From NCBI GenBank assembly GCA_018399255.1, contig JAGYPA010000012.1, positions 1 to 64,000 on the forward strand: a stretch of DNA of 64,000 nucleotides, read 5' to 3'. The notes beneath the pieces are model-generated. The model made no database searches and was not told the DNA's origin. It saw only the letters and a program-made list of their open reading frames with translations. Positions 1 through 9,443 of the stretch are shown here, piece after piece. The stretch is from Spirochaetales bacterium. GTDB lineage: Bacteria > Spirochaetota > Spirochaetia > JABMQR01. Numbering within the stretch: the first letter of the stretch is position 1; every line of letters begins with the position of its first letter. The translations under genes and the position numbers were made by a program.

Positions 1-1218
1 GCAGCTAGTACACGCGGTGTATGTGGGCAGGACCAGGTTCTCAGCAGAATCAGACAATATGCGGACAACTTTGGTCTTGGCATTGCAGCCGATCTCAACG
101 GGAGTGCCCGTACTTGCTCCATAGATCTTGTTTTTCTTCAGGAACTTGGCATAAGGGTACGTGCGGTAAATACCCGTCCAGGCCAGATAGCCCACCGCAT
201 AATCCCGGAAGGCATCAGCCTGGACACCTGCCGAAACGAGCTCGAACTGGCTTATACTGAAAACCCCGCATTTCAGCTTGGCTATGTTCCTGATAACGAT
301 GGGGACCGGGGAAATATTGTTTATATTGATGAAGCCACGGGCAAAGCTCATATTCTCGAGGCCCAGGAAGTATTCGCCCTTGCTGTCCTGTCGGAGCTTG
401 CCTTTTCGGTCGTCTCCAATGGGGAAGAGCAGGTTAAGCGGGCCGTGGTCGTTAACGGTCCTACATCCCTGAGAATTGATGTGATTGCAGAACTATTCGG
501 GGCTGAGGTTTACCGGAGCGAAGTCGGTGAAGCCAACTCGGTAAACCTTGCCAGGGAACTGCGCGATGAGGGCTGCGAAGTCCGTATCCTGGGAGAGGGG
601 TCCAACGGCGGAAACATAACCTATCCGGCAGCAGTCAGAGATCCTATGAATACGCTGGTATCTTTTATCAAGCTGCTGGCATTACGGGAAGATCGGGAAA
701 ACCGAGGCCTTTTCCGTACATGGTGCGAAAAAGCAGGACGACTTGATGCTTTCTACGAGTATTTTTCCATTGCAGATATTGTGCGGACCCTGCCCGCCTG
801 CTCAACAACCGGGGTTTCCGAACCGGAAGCAATTCTGAACATTCGCTCAAAATCCCAGCCCCGCCTGAAGGCTGCCTATGAGACCCTCTTTCTGGAGCGC
901 TGGAACAGAGACCGGGATTCGTTCTTCAGGGAACTCGGTCTGATTTCGTGGAAAGAGTTCAATACTGAAGGAACTGTCTGCAGGGAAGGGATGGGACCTG
1001 AATTCCGCTCAGGCAGCGAATCCGGCGGACTCAAGATAGTATTTTACGGTAGTGATGGAAAAGCCGCCGCATTTATCTGGATGCGCGGATCCGGCACCGA
1101 ACCGGTATTCAGGATACTGGCTGATTCGCTTGGACCCGACCCGACCCGCGAACGGCGGCTGCTCGCATGGCACACGGCGCTGGTGCGTGAGGCTGACAAT
1201 CTGGCCTCGAACTCCTGA
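1..1218 (+). CDS. Phosphoglucomutase/phosphomannomutase family protein (5' end outside window)
   Basis: Frame +1 is open from base 1; translation has PDNDGDRGN metal-loop-like motif and C-terminal RGSGTEPVFRI phosphate-binding loop typical of alpha-D-phosphohexomutases. Tool ORF 445..1218 is only the 3' part. Confidence 0.85.
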   Translation, partial: AASTRGVCGQDQVLSRIRQYADNFGLGIAADLNGSARTCSIDLVFLQELGIRVRAVNTRPGQIAHRIIPEGISLDTCRNELELAYTENPAFQLGYVPDNDGDRGNIVYIDEATGKAHILEAQEVFALAVLSELAFSVVSNGEEQVKRAVVVNGPTSLRIDVIAELFGAEVYRSEVGEANSVNLARELRDEGCEVRILGEGSNGGNITYPAAVRDPMNTLVSFIKLLALREDRENRGLFRTWCEKAGRLDAFYEYFSIADIVRTLPACSTTGVSEPEAILNIRSKSQPRLKAAYETLFLERWNRDRDSFFRELGLISWKEFNTEGTVCREGMGPEFRSGSESGGLKIVFYGSDGKAAAFIWMRGSGTEPVFRILADSLGPDPTRERRLLAWHTALVREADNLASNS

Positions 1219-1319
1219 ACCGGAACGTCCGGCTGAACTTTTTTTATCGTACCGACCGGATTCTACCAATTCATCGCCGGGCATGGTATACTGACAGCTG
1301 TACAAAAGGAGCGTTTAAC

Positions 1320-2249
1320 ATGTATCGACATTTATCTAAAGATTCAATTGAGCTGGAATATAAGCATCTTGAAGAGATAGCCAAAGCCTATCCCGAGCTC
1401 ACTATTGATACAGTCAAGTATAAGGATGACGGGCTGGTCTACGATATTATCAGCATAAACAACGAGTGGATATTCAGGTTTCCGAAGTATGACTGGGCTG
1501 TGGAGGATATGTTCAATGAGGCTGCATGCCTCAATCTGGCTGCCCGGTATACAAACATTCCGCTTCCAGCCTGGGATATGTTCGATAAATCCTTTATTCG
1601 TTATAAAAAGATCGCAGGAGCGGTCATGACGCCCCATGAATATAACAAGCTTGAGAGCCGTCAGCAGGAGCATATAGCCGGCCAGCTCGGCTTGTTTCTT
1701 CAGAACATGCATACTGTTCCGCGAAAGGAAATCACCCTGGCAAATATTCCTGAATCGTTAACAGCTCACAGTTATGATGAATGGCTCAAGCTGTATGATG
1801 ATGTTCAGCAGGAGCTGTTTGAATTCATGACAGCCTCGGGCCGGGCTGCTGTTGATGCCCTTTTCCGTACAATAATCGGGGATAACACGTTTACCGAGCA
1901 CAAACCGGCCTTTATTAACGGAGAACTGATAGATTATCATATTATTTTCGATCCGGAAGAGGGAAAGATTAACGGAATTATCGATTTCGGATCCGGCGGC
2001 ATCGGGGATCCGGCCGCAGATTTTGCCAGCCTCCTGCTGCAGTATGGAGAGCTTTTCGTCAGCCGTATGGCTGCGTATTACCCCAGATTGAATAAGCTTA
2101 TAGATAGGGCACGCTTTATTGCAGCCACCTATTCGCTGCAGTGGGCTCTCGGGGGTGTCAGAACCGGTGACTATTCCTGGCTCTTGGTCCATCTGGGAAA
2201 AACCGGCAATATTTTTCCTATTGGAGCCCCTCTGGCCCAGATCAGCTGA
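1320..2249 (+). CDS. Aminoglycoside phosphotransferase (APH)-like kinase
   Basis: FINGELIDYHIIFDPEEGKINGIIDFGSGGIGDPAADFASL resembles APH catalytic/DFG-like region. Confidence 0.8.
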   Translation: MYRHLSKDSIELEYKHLEEIAKAYPELTIDTVKYKDDGLVYDIISINNEWIFRFPKYDWAVEDMFNEAACLNLAARYTNIPLPAWDMFDKSFIRYKKIAGAVMTPHEYNKLESRQQEHIAGQLGLFLQNMHTVPRKEITLANIPESLTAHSYDEWLKLYDDVQQELFEFMTASGRAAVDALFRTIIGDNTFTEHKPAFINGELIDYHIIFDPEEGKINGIIDFGSGGIGDPAADFASLLLQYGELFVSRMAAYYPRLNKLIDRARFIAATYSLQWALGGVRTGDYSWLLVHLGKTGNIFPIGAPLAQIS

Positions 2250-2252
2250 AAA

Positions 2253-2281
2253 TGACCGGCTTCCTGAAGGCCAGCCGGTCA
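2253..2281. terminator. Stem-loop between convergent genes
   Basis: TGACCGGCT...AGCCGGTCA inverted repeat flanked by A-rich (right) and, on minus strand, TTTT sequence. Confidence 0.5.
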
Positions 2282-2324
2282 AAAAGTATAACTGAACAGA
2301 AAAAAGGTGATCTTTAAAAAAGTT

Positions 2325-2356
2325 GCCTCCGGAATCATGCTGACAAAACCGGAGGC
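2325..2356 (-). terminator. Rho-independent terminator for 2364..3239
   Basis: GCCTCCGG...CCGGAGGC stem followed on minus strand by AACTTTTTT. Confidence 0.7.
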
Positions 2357-2363
2357 GTCAAAT

Positions 2364-3239
2364 TCAGCGGAGAGCTGCCCCCAGGCTGACAGTTATCGCT
2401 GCAATATTGTTCTTGGTAAAATCTCCTTCCGATTTGGTCCAGAAGGTATCGGGATATTCACTCGTCCCCTTGGCTGTGCCGCCGAAAAAGCGAAGATTAC
2501 CGAAAACCTCGGCACCGTTGGCAAGTTCATATCCTGCCCGGAGGGAAGCATCAAGAATGGATCCTTCAAATGCAAAGTCAGCACCGTTTATAAACGCCAG
2601 ATTTGTATAGAGTCCTGTTATATCGGCAGAAAGAATCAGTCCCGAAGGCAGGTTCCACCGCGAGTAGATACTGATCGCAGGAACGGGGCCCAGATTCTGG
2701 CTGACAGCAAGATTTTTTGTTTCTCCGGTATCCTGGAGAGCTTCGAACTTTATCGAGGCATTGCGCAGCTGCAGGGCTCCGCCAACCCCTAAGACCCGGT
2801 CGGGATCGTCTTTAAGCAGGTCGTAGGTATAGGTAAGCCGATAAAAAGGGAACCCGTAGGATAATTCCATCGGGGTATTTTCCGGGAAAAGAATGTTGTC
2901 AATAGTTACGTCTTCACGGAAAGTGACATTTGTTACCAACTGAAGCGGCTGATAGGTGAATACTACCCTGTGAGCATCAAACAGCTCCGCTCCTACAGCA
3001 TACCGTTCAAACGGATAGAGTATTTCCTGTCCGCCCTGAGTTCTAAAGTTGAAATCTTCACCTTCGACATCACCCACTTGATAGGTGTGGGACAAAATAC
3101 TTATGGCTCCCCGTTCCGCCTCGAAAAAAAACTGGACCGGCGCATCTTCTGCATTGATCCAGGTACCCTCGGCCGGCAGGCTGAAGGTAAACAGGGCTGA
3201 AACAATAACAGCCAGTATAACAGCAATCTTTTTTCTCAT
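2364..3239 (-). CDS. Secreted/outer-membrane beta-barrel-like protein
   Basis: N-terminal signal peptide (MRKKIAVILAVIVSALFTFSLPAEG), alternating beta-strand pattern to C-terminus. Confidence 0.6.
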   Translation of the reverse strand: MRKKIAVILAVIVSALFTFSLPAEGTWINAEDAPVQFFFEAERGAISILSHTYQVGDVEGEDFNFRTQGGQEILYPFERYAVGAELFDAHRVVFTYQPLQLVTNVTFREDVTIDNILFPENTPMELSYGFPFYRLTYTYDLLKDDPDRVLGVGGALQLRNASIKFEALQDTGETKNLAVSQNLGPVPAISIYSRWNLPSGLILSADITGLYTNLAFINGADFAFEGSILDASLRAGYELANGAEVFGNLRFFGGTAKGTSEYPDTFWTKSEGDFTKNNIAAITVSLGAALR

Positions 3240-3341
3240 AATAAAATCTCCATAGTTTTTAATGATTTATAACTTTTCCATATTTATAACTTTTACATAA
3301 TATAGCTATATTACGGATTATTGACAACACAAATTAAAATA

Positions 3342-4091
3342 ATGTATGTTCCTTCCATGGATGTTGCCGCCGGATTATCAACGAGAAATGAAGTCACCAG
3401 TGGAATTGCCGCCGGTTTTCCCATATTTGCCGGATATTTCCCTGCGGCCATGGCTTTCGGCCTGATAGCACGGGATATTTCCATTGGTCTTCCCGAATCC
3501 ATGCTTTTTTCGATAGTTCTTTTTGCGGGGGCCAGTCAGTTCTTTGCCCTGAACCTTATCGCATCCGGTGCCGAAGTAGTTGAAATAGTTCTGGGCATAG
3601 TTCTGGTCAACCTTCGTCACTTGCTCATGAGTGCGTCCATTTCCCGCAGAACAAGCGCACGGAGCATCCTCGGTCGCATGATGATTGCCTTCGGCAATAC
3701 TGATGAAGTTTTTGCGACTGCATCGTCAACTCAGGGGCCGATATCGACCCCCTACCTGATGTCCCTTGAAATAACTGCCTGGTCCGGATGGGTTTCCGGC
3801 ACCCTGGTCGGCTATACTGCTGGAGCTATCCTGCCGGCAGGTCTTCAGCAGTCGATCGGCATAACTCTTTATGGAATGTTTGCCGCCCTGCTTATGCATA
3901 ATGTAAAGAATATTCCCTGGTATATGGTAATTGCAGCAATAGCAGCTGGAACAAATACATTTCTTGTCCTGGTTCTTTCGATGCAGTCCGGGTGGGCATT
4001 TGCCATATCTATGGCTGCTGCGTCAGCAGTCGGTGCAGCCGTTATTCCAGCGGTCTCAGCTTCATTCAGGGAGGACGATCTTGAACTTTGA
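3342..4091 (+). CDS. azlC: AzlC family branched-chain amino acid exporter large subunit
   Basis: SMLFSIVLFAGASQFFALNLIASGAEVVEIVLGIVLVNLRHLLMSASI matches AzlC family; ORF-tool start at 3321 is TTG inside a TTGACA -35-like sequence, so a downstream ATG (3342 or 3357) is likelier. Confidence 0.85.
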   Translation: MYVPSMDVAAGLSTRNEVTSGIAAGFPIFAGYFPAAMAFGLIARDISIGLPESMLFSIVLFAGASQFFALNLIASGAEVVEIVLGIVLVNLRHLLMSASISRRTSARSILGRMMIAFGNTDEVFATASSTQGPISTPYLMSLEITAWSGWVSGTLVGYTAGAILPAGLQQSIGITLYGMFAALLMHNVKNIPWYMVIAAIAAGTNTFLVLVLSMQSGWAFAISMAAASAVGAAVIPAVSASFREDDLEL

Positions 4092-4380
4092 AATTGTTTT
4101 GATTGTTCTTTTTTCCGCAGCGGGCACCTATTTCGCCAGGGTTATCCCTTTCTTCATAAGCTTTCTCGATCGCCTGCCCCTTTTCTTCAGAAGATTTCTG
4201 CGGGTAATGCCCGTTGCAGCCCTTGGAGCATTGCTCTTCCCCGGCCTTCTGATAGATTTTTCTCACGCACCTGCTGCCGGTCTTATCGGGACTGCTGCGG
4301 CTGCCGTAACAGCACTTTTCAGTAAAAACTTGCTGCTGCCCGTTGCAGTAAGTGTCGCTGCTGCCTATTTTATGATATGA
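4081..4380 (+). CDS. azlD: AzlD family branched-chain amino acid exporter small subunit
   Basis: Small 4-TM protein overlapping azlC end; TTG start at 4081 in frame with ORF 3964..4380; ARVIPFFISFLDRLPLFFRRFLRVMPVAALGALLFPGL. Confidence 0.75.
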   Translation: MNFEIVLIVLFSAAGTYFARVIPFFISFLDRLPLFFRRFLRVMPVAALGALLFPGLLIDFSHAPAAGLIGTAAAAVTALFSKNLLLPVAVSVAAAYFMI

Positions 4381-5597
4381 AGCACATTATTCCAACCTCA
4401 GAACCATTTCCTCCGGATCACCGCCATAATGTGAAGAGGCTGATGTCAGTATCTGCCGGCGTTCTTGTGCAGCTTTGTCTTGGCGGTATTTATGCTTTCA
4501 GCTCTTTTGTTCCCTCAATGAATGCTGAATGGGGAATCCCCTATTCCAGAACACAACTGCTTTTCGGCCTGACCGTCTTTCTTTTCACGATTGTCATGAT
4601 TTTCACAGGAAGGCTGCTGCTGCGCAACGGCCCGCGGAAATTGATTACTGCTTCAGGACTGCTGTTCTTAACCGGATACCTACTGGCTTCGTTTGGCGGA
4701 ATAAATCCCTGGCTGCTCTATACTGGATATATTCTGTTTGTCAGTCCTGCTTTGGCTGCCGGGTATGTCACTCCTATAGTCTCCGGAATCCTCTGGTTTC
4801 CGAATCATCGCGGTCTCATTACCGGTATAGCGGTGGCGGGATTCGGCGCCGGCGGAGTTATTCAAACGGCAGTTGTCGAATTGCTCCTTTCCCGTGGACT
4901 TTCACTCCAAACGGTAATGTTAATACTCGGTTTGATCTGGGGAGGTGTAATTATTGTCAGTGGATTAATAAGCTTCAGACCACCCGGAATGCCTGCTGCT
5001 GATGCCCCCAGGCAGGACCGACTAAGAATATGGAAAAAAATACAGGAATGCAAAAGAGAATTCGCGGCTATAGCAGTTCTGCTGGGATTCGGCACGATAC
5101 CGGGCTTGATGCTTATCGGAGCTATTAAGCCGATCGGGCTCTATTGGGGTCTCTCCCCGGAATCGGCATCTCTAGGTATAGCAGCCCTGGCAGTCGGCAA
5201 TGGTGCAGGCCGGATTTTTTGGGGGTTTATTGCTGACCGCCTTCATCCTCGCCTTACGGCATCTGTCAATCTGTCTGCAGTACTGCTCTCCATTATGCTT
5301 TTTGCTGCCGTTCCGGTGTTATTCATTTTTTCCGCCTTTTTTCTCGGCTTCAACTACGGCGGGCCGCTGGTAATTGCCCCTCATCAAACAGCCCGGGTCT
5401 TTGGAAGTCTCAATGTCAGTGCTATCTATCCCGTTGCTCTCACCTTTCACGGAGCGGCCGCTCTTGCCGGGGCTCCCCTTTCAGGATTGCTGTATCAGTA
5501 TACTGGAAGTTATGTACCAGCTTTTACGACCGCCGGACTGTTTGCAGCCGCCGGTATCTTTACCTATCTGCTGCTTACCCGAAAAAAGCAGCACTAA
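4377..5597 (+). CDS. MFS transporter, OFA (oxalate/formate antiporter)-like
   Basis: 12-TM MFS pattern, YAFSSFVPSMNAEWGIPYSRTQLLF, ATGA overlap with azlD. Confidence 0.8.
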   Translation: MKHIIPTSEPFPPDHRHNVKRLMSVSAGVLVQLCLGGIYAFSSFVPSMNAEWGIPYSRTQLLFGLTVFLFTIVMIFTGRLLLRNGPRKLITASGLLFLTGYLLASFGGINPWLLYTGYILFVSPALAAGYVTPIVSGILWFPNHRGLITGIAVAGFGAGGVIQTAVVELLLSRGLSLQTVMLILGLIWGGVIIVSGLISFRPPGMPAADAPRQDRLRIWKKIQECKREFAAIAVLLGFGTIPGLMLIGAIKPIGLYWGLSPESASLGIAALAVGNGAGRIFWGFIADRLHPRLTASVNLSAVLLSIMLFAAVPVLFIFSAFFLGFNYGGPLVIAPHQTARVFGSLNVSAIYPVALTFHGAAALAGAPLSGLLYQYTGSYVPAFTTAGLFAAAGIFTYLLLTRKKQH

Positions 5598-5663
5598 TGC
5601 CGGACTGTATGGATATCTTTCCTCAGGCTGAGAGCGCAGGTCACCTGCCTTACCTCCTCCGGA

Positions 5664-6680
5664 TCAAACATCTCCTGACCTCACCAGATCCTCAAACAGC
5701 GGCTTTCGCACAATCTGAATGATTTTCCTGACAATATCTATGGTCGAAAGAACTAAAACCAGAATGAGCACACCGTAGTAGAGCCAGTCCATCAAGGAAA
5801 CCAGTACCGGTATATCGAGCGATCTGAGCACATCCAGTGAAAAGAAATGGTCGAGGCCGTTAATCAGAAATATAATGATAATACCGATATCGAAACCGGC
5901 AAGGAGCACCTCAAACACCAGCACTTTCCGGCTGCGGACCCGCTGAATAATCAGTATGACTCCCAGTACGATATCAAGCGACCAGCGAAAAACCAGCAGA
6001 GGGACTATGTGATAAAAGCCTTTCTGAAATATCTGATAGACCACGCAAGCTGTACCTGCAGAGAGTCTGATCTGGAGTCGATCTATAAAGATGGTTACCA
6101 GACTGATAAGAATCGCTGTTGCAATTATTGATGCAATCGGCTCAGAAAGCTTAACCCGTTTCTGTTCGGGAATTTCGACAAGGTCACCGATGTGCCAGAC
6201 AGAAAAATCCGAATCCAGCTTTTCGTGCAAGTCGGGCAGTGTTTTCTGTAAAACAAAAAATACGAGAACCAGGGCGGCGAAAACGGACAAGGCACCCTGA
6301 AAAATGCCAAGCAGGGTTTCCGCGACTCCTGCAAAATTTCCTGCGGCGGCGGACAGGCCTATTGAAACAGCCATAACTATTGCCATGGCAGTATAGGTAA
6401 TTGCTGCGGCAAGCCTGAAATAGGGCAGCAGTTCTGGGCCAATGATATAATCGCCCTGTAGGTAAGCCCTGCTGACTTTAGCAGGATTTCCAAACTCCTT
6501 CAGAACAGATTCCAGCTTAACCTGATCAATATCCTCATCGTGAAATCGTTCATCAAGCATATCAAGGAGTGCTCCCTTGATTTCCCGGATAATGCCCTGT
6601 CGATTTCTGAGGGGCAGCCTCCCGGCTATAGACAGCAGGTAGCGCTCAAAAACCTTTTTTGCCTCATCACTCATGGTCAT
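5664..6680 (-). CDS. Membrane protein with N-terminal HAAS-like domain
   Basis: N-terminal EIKGALLDMLDERFHDEDIDQVKLESVLKEFGNPAKVSRAYL resembles HAAS signalling domain; followed by multiple TM helices. Confidence 0.6.
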   Translation of the reverse strand: MTMSDEAKKVFERYLLSIAGRLPLRNRQGIIREIKGALLDMLDERFHDEDIDQVKLESVLKEFGNPAKVSRAYLQGDYIIGPELLPYFRLAAAITYTAMAIVMAVSIGLSAAAGNFAGVAETLLGIFQGALSVFAALVLVFFVLQKTLPDLHEKLDSDFSVWHIGDLVEIPEQKRVKLSEPIASIIATAILISLVTIFIDRLQIRLSAGTACVVYQIFQKGFYHIVPLLVFRWSLDIVLGVILIIQRVRSRKVLVFEVLLAGFDIGIIIIFLINGLDHFFSLDVLRSLDIPVLVSLMDWLYYGVLILVLVLSTIDIVRKIIQIVRKPLFEDLVRSGDV

Positions 6681-6721
6681 ACAGCAGTCCTCCCAATGCA
6701 GTATATAACGTATCCCATTAC

Positions 6722-7156
6722 CTATAAAAGAGCGGCTATTTTTTCCCGCCAGCTGTCCGGCATGGGGCCGGGTCTGCCGGTTTTAAGGGAGACAAAGCCA
6801 GCTTTTATCTGCATGCGGCAAAGCAGCTCCTCATCTCGCATAATATCCTGCTGGAAATGTATGGTTACTCTGGCGCAGGCAGTTACACTGGTACGAACGG
6901 TAAGAAGGTCATCCAATCTTCCGGGACGGTGGTAGTCGGCAGCAATTTTACGTATGACAAACACGCTGCCTCCGGAGCTGATCATTTTCTGCTGGTTTTC
7001 TCCGAGCAGCCGCAGCAGCTCCGAGCGGGCATGCTCGGCAAAATCGAGATATCTGGAATGGTACACGACACCGCCGGCATCGGTATCTCCAAAATAGACA
7101 CGGACTGGAAACAAGTAGGTTTTTCCGTCGAGTAGACCGGTTATTGGTAAGTTCAT
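6722..7156 (-). CDS. YbgC/4-hydroxybenzoyl-CoA thioesterase family (hotdog fold)
   Basis: VRVYFGDTDAGGVVYHSRYLDFAEHARSELLR hotdog thioesterase motif; ATG at 7156 preferred over tool start 7381, which lies in the neighbouring gene. Confidence 0.85.
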   Translation of the reverse strand: MNLPITGLLDGKTYLFPVRVYFGDTDAGGVVYHSRYLDFAEHARSELLRLLGENQQKMISSGGSVFVIRKIAADYHRPGRLDDLLTVRTSVTACARVTIHFQQDIMRDEELLCRMQIKAGFVSLKTGRPGPMPDSWREKIAALL

Positions 7157-7182
7157 GCTGATTATAGTAGTAAAATGCCCTG

Positions 7183-7238
7183 CCCCTGTCCAGTAGCTGG
7201 ACCCCTGTCCAGTAGCTGGACCCCTGTCCAGTAGCTGA
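7183..7238. repeat. 3 x 19-bp tandem repeat with palindromic core
   Basis: CCCCTGTCCAGTAGCTGGA at 7183-7201, 7202-7220, and CCCCTGTCCAGTAGCTGA- at 7221-7238. Confidence 0.97.
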
Positions 7239-7250
7239 ATGATTAAAAAA

Positions 7251-9077
7251 TTAATATGTAAAACTGCTTTCAAGCAGCTCCTCAGGAATCGAAGTCTCCA
7301 TTTTAACCAGTTCATTAAAAATAAAGTCAAGGTTGAGGATAGCCAGCAGAACATGGTTCTCATCGAAAAGCGGCTGGGCACTGGTAATAATCAGCCGTTC
7401 GGTATATTGGGAAAAATAGAGATCCGAAGTATATGGCTCCTGTGTAGAGGAAACATGCTTGAACCACTCTCTTTCAACAAAATTCTTGTTCTTGATATTT
7501 CTGAAAAACACACGCTCACCGTGCTGAGTATGCACCTGGCTGAGTCTTTCTCCCTTCAGGTTAGTCACTGCTGCAAACTGTATCGAGGGCTCCCTTTTAA
7601 GCAGATCATTGAGGATAACCTGAATTCTGTCCGCATTCAGATGCTCCATCTCAAGGCGACTGGAGATTCTGAGGGCGATCTTCTTGGCAAAGTGGTTGGC
7701 ATTTCTGATAGCCGCAGAGAAATTTGATTCGAACAGGCGGGGAATATGATGACGGGCCTGGGTTATCAGCTCATCAGTAGAAATGCTCGTTATTCTCCCC
7801 TGCTGATACTGTTCCATTACCCAATTGTATATCGGCTTTACTCCGGGATGCCGCTTGCTGACGGGTTCTGTCTCACCTCTGATAATTGATGCAACATTAT
7901 CATTGAGCCAGCGGGCAATTCCGGCCATGCCGGACTTATCAGTAACCATAACTCGCAGGGGGCGATTAAGAATCTTACCGGTATCAAAAATATTGTAAAT
8001 CTCCTCATTTTTCAGCAGACCATCGGCATGTATGCCGGCTCTGGTCGTATTGAAATCATCTCCTACAAATGGATAGTTGCCTGGAACTGATGCTTTGATC
8101 TCATGCTTATAGTAATCGGATATTTCGTTGATAATCGAGAGATCCATACCGTCTTCCGTTCCGCACAGACCGGCATACTCGATGACGGCCCCCTCGAGCG
8201 GAGGATTCCCGGTGCGTTCACCAAATCCCAGCAGGCTCGCATTAAGGGAAGACACCCCGTAAAGCCAGGCTGTTGCGGCATTTGTGTGGACTTTATGAAA
8301 ATCATTATGTCCATGCCACTCCAGATATTCTGCAGGATACCCTATCCGGTGCCGGAAGGCGTGCACCATTTTTGGAATTGATCGGGGCAGAACCGCTCCC
8401 GGATAAGAAATTCCATAACCCATAGTATCGCATAATCGTACTTTAACCGGAATCCCTGCCTCCTCGGAAAGCCTCAGCAGCTGCTGAGCAAAAGGTAGAA
8501 CAAACCCGTCAAAATCAGCCCGGGTTATATCCTCAAAATGGCAGCGAGGAATAATGCCCTGGGAAAGAGCCTCCTTTACGACTGCCAGATATTTTTCGAG
8601 AACTGCTGTTCGGGTACTTTTCATTTTAAGATAGATATGGTAATCCGAAACGGAAGTCAGAATACCCGTCTCCTTCAATCCAAAATCCTTAACCAGCACA
8701 AAATCATCGGGGTTAGCCCGGATCCACCCGGTAACTTCCGGATAGGTATGATTTTGCTCAAGACATTTCTCAACAGCCCGCTTGTCACGCTGCGAATAGA
8801 GAAAAAATTCTGTCTGACGGATAATGCCCTTCTCTCCCCCGAGCCGGTGCATAAGATCATAAAGATGGCTGATCTGCTCTACCGAATATGGAGGCCTGGC
8901 CTGCTGTCCATCCCGGAAAGTTGTATCGGTAATCCATATCGATTCAGGAACATCCATACCTGCCGTAGTGCCGTCAAAAAGAATCCGGGGTACCGCGTCA
9001 TAGGGAAACTGATCGCGAAACAGTTCCGGCTTCTTCCTCTCCACGACTTCCATTAACTGTAAATTCCGTTTCAGCAT
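7251..9077 (-). CDS. Homocitrate synthase/2-isopropylmalate synthase/Re-citrate synthase-like enzyme with C-terminal Cache/PDC-like segment
   Basis: WITDTTFRDGQQARPPYSVEQI, WHGHNDFHKVHTNAATAWLYG, GFGERTGNPPLEGAV (HMGL-like barrel); C-terminal FVEREWFKHVSSTQEPYTSDLYFSQYTERLIITSAQPLFDENHVLLAILNLDF matches Cache/PDC sensor pattern. MLKRN start at 9077 preferred. Confidence 0.8.
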   Translation of the reverse strand: MLKRNLQLMEVVERKKPELFRDQFPYDAVPRILFDGTTAGMDVPESIWITDTTFRDGQQARPPYSVEQISHLYDLMHRLGGEKGIIRQTEFFLYSQRDKRAVEKCLEQNHTYPEVTGWIRANPDDFVLVKDFGLKETGILTSVSDYHIYLKMKSTRTAVLEKYLAVVKEALSQGIIPRCHFEDITRADFDGFVLPFAQQLLRLSEEAGIPVKVRLCDTMGYGISYPGAVLPRSIPKMVHAFRHRIGYPAEYLEWHGHNDFHKVHTNAATAWLYGVSSLNASLLGFGERTGNPPLEGAVIEYAGLCGTEDGMDLSIINEISDYYKHEIKASVPGNYPFVGDDFNTTRAGIHADGLLKNEEIYNIFDTGKILNRPLRVMVTDKSGMAGIARWLNDNVASIIRGETEPVSKRHPGVKPIYNWVMEQYQQGRITSISTDELITQARHHIPRLFESNFSAAIRNANHFAKKIALRISSRLEMEHLNADRIQVILNDLLKREPSIQFAAVTNLKGERLSQVHTQHGERVFFRNIKNKNFVEREWFKHVSSTQEPYTSDLYFSQYTERLIITSAQPLFDENHVLLAILNLDFIFNELVKMETSIPEELLESSFTY

Positions 9078-9154
9078 ATAACCACCACCATATTTATTTA
9101 CGCAATACAGCAATTCGACAAATTGCGCCTATATTTGCTTATTTTCTGTCCTAT

Positions 9155-9182
9155 ATTATACGACTAATAAGAATATTATCAA
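9155..9182 (-). promoter_or_regulatory. Sigma70-type promoter for 7251..9077
   Basis: Minus strand TTGATA-16 bp-TATAAT. Confidence 0.6.
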
Positions 9183-9192
9183 GTGAAATTCA

Positions 9193-9223
9193 TTTTTCAA
9201 CAAACCTTTTTTTCAACAAACCT
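9193..9223. repeat. Two direct copies of TTTTTCAACAAACCT (period 16) upstream of promoter
   Basis: Seen at 9193-9207 and 9209-9223, just upstream of the -35 at 9177-9182. Confidence 0.9.
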
Positions 9224-9443
9224 ACAGTCAGGCACAAAGCCCGCCGCTTCTCGCACTTCATGACATATCAAGATTCTGCAAATATCCACTTATAAAAATA
9301 ATCTTGCCATGCGACGACTGGGGTGGTACCATGTATATAAAACATAGAAGTTATTATCCTGTCAAAAACAGCTCGTGCAAGATTTCTTATGATTCTCAAA
9401 TTGTGAATTTTTTCCATGAGCCGGAAAGACAAAAGGGGGATGT

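Noticed and set aside
1758-2282. 174-aa minus-strand ORF
   Set aside because: Antisense to the APH-like gene; no motif.
7157-7381. N-terminal extension of the thioesterase ORF
   Set aside because: Extension runs through the tandem repeat and into the neighbouring synthase gene; hotdog domain starts at the ATG at 7156.
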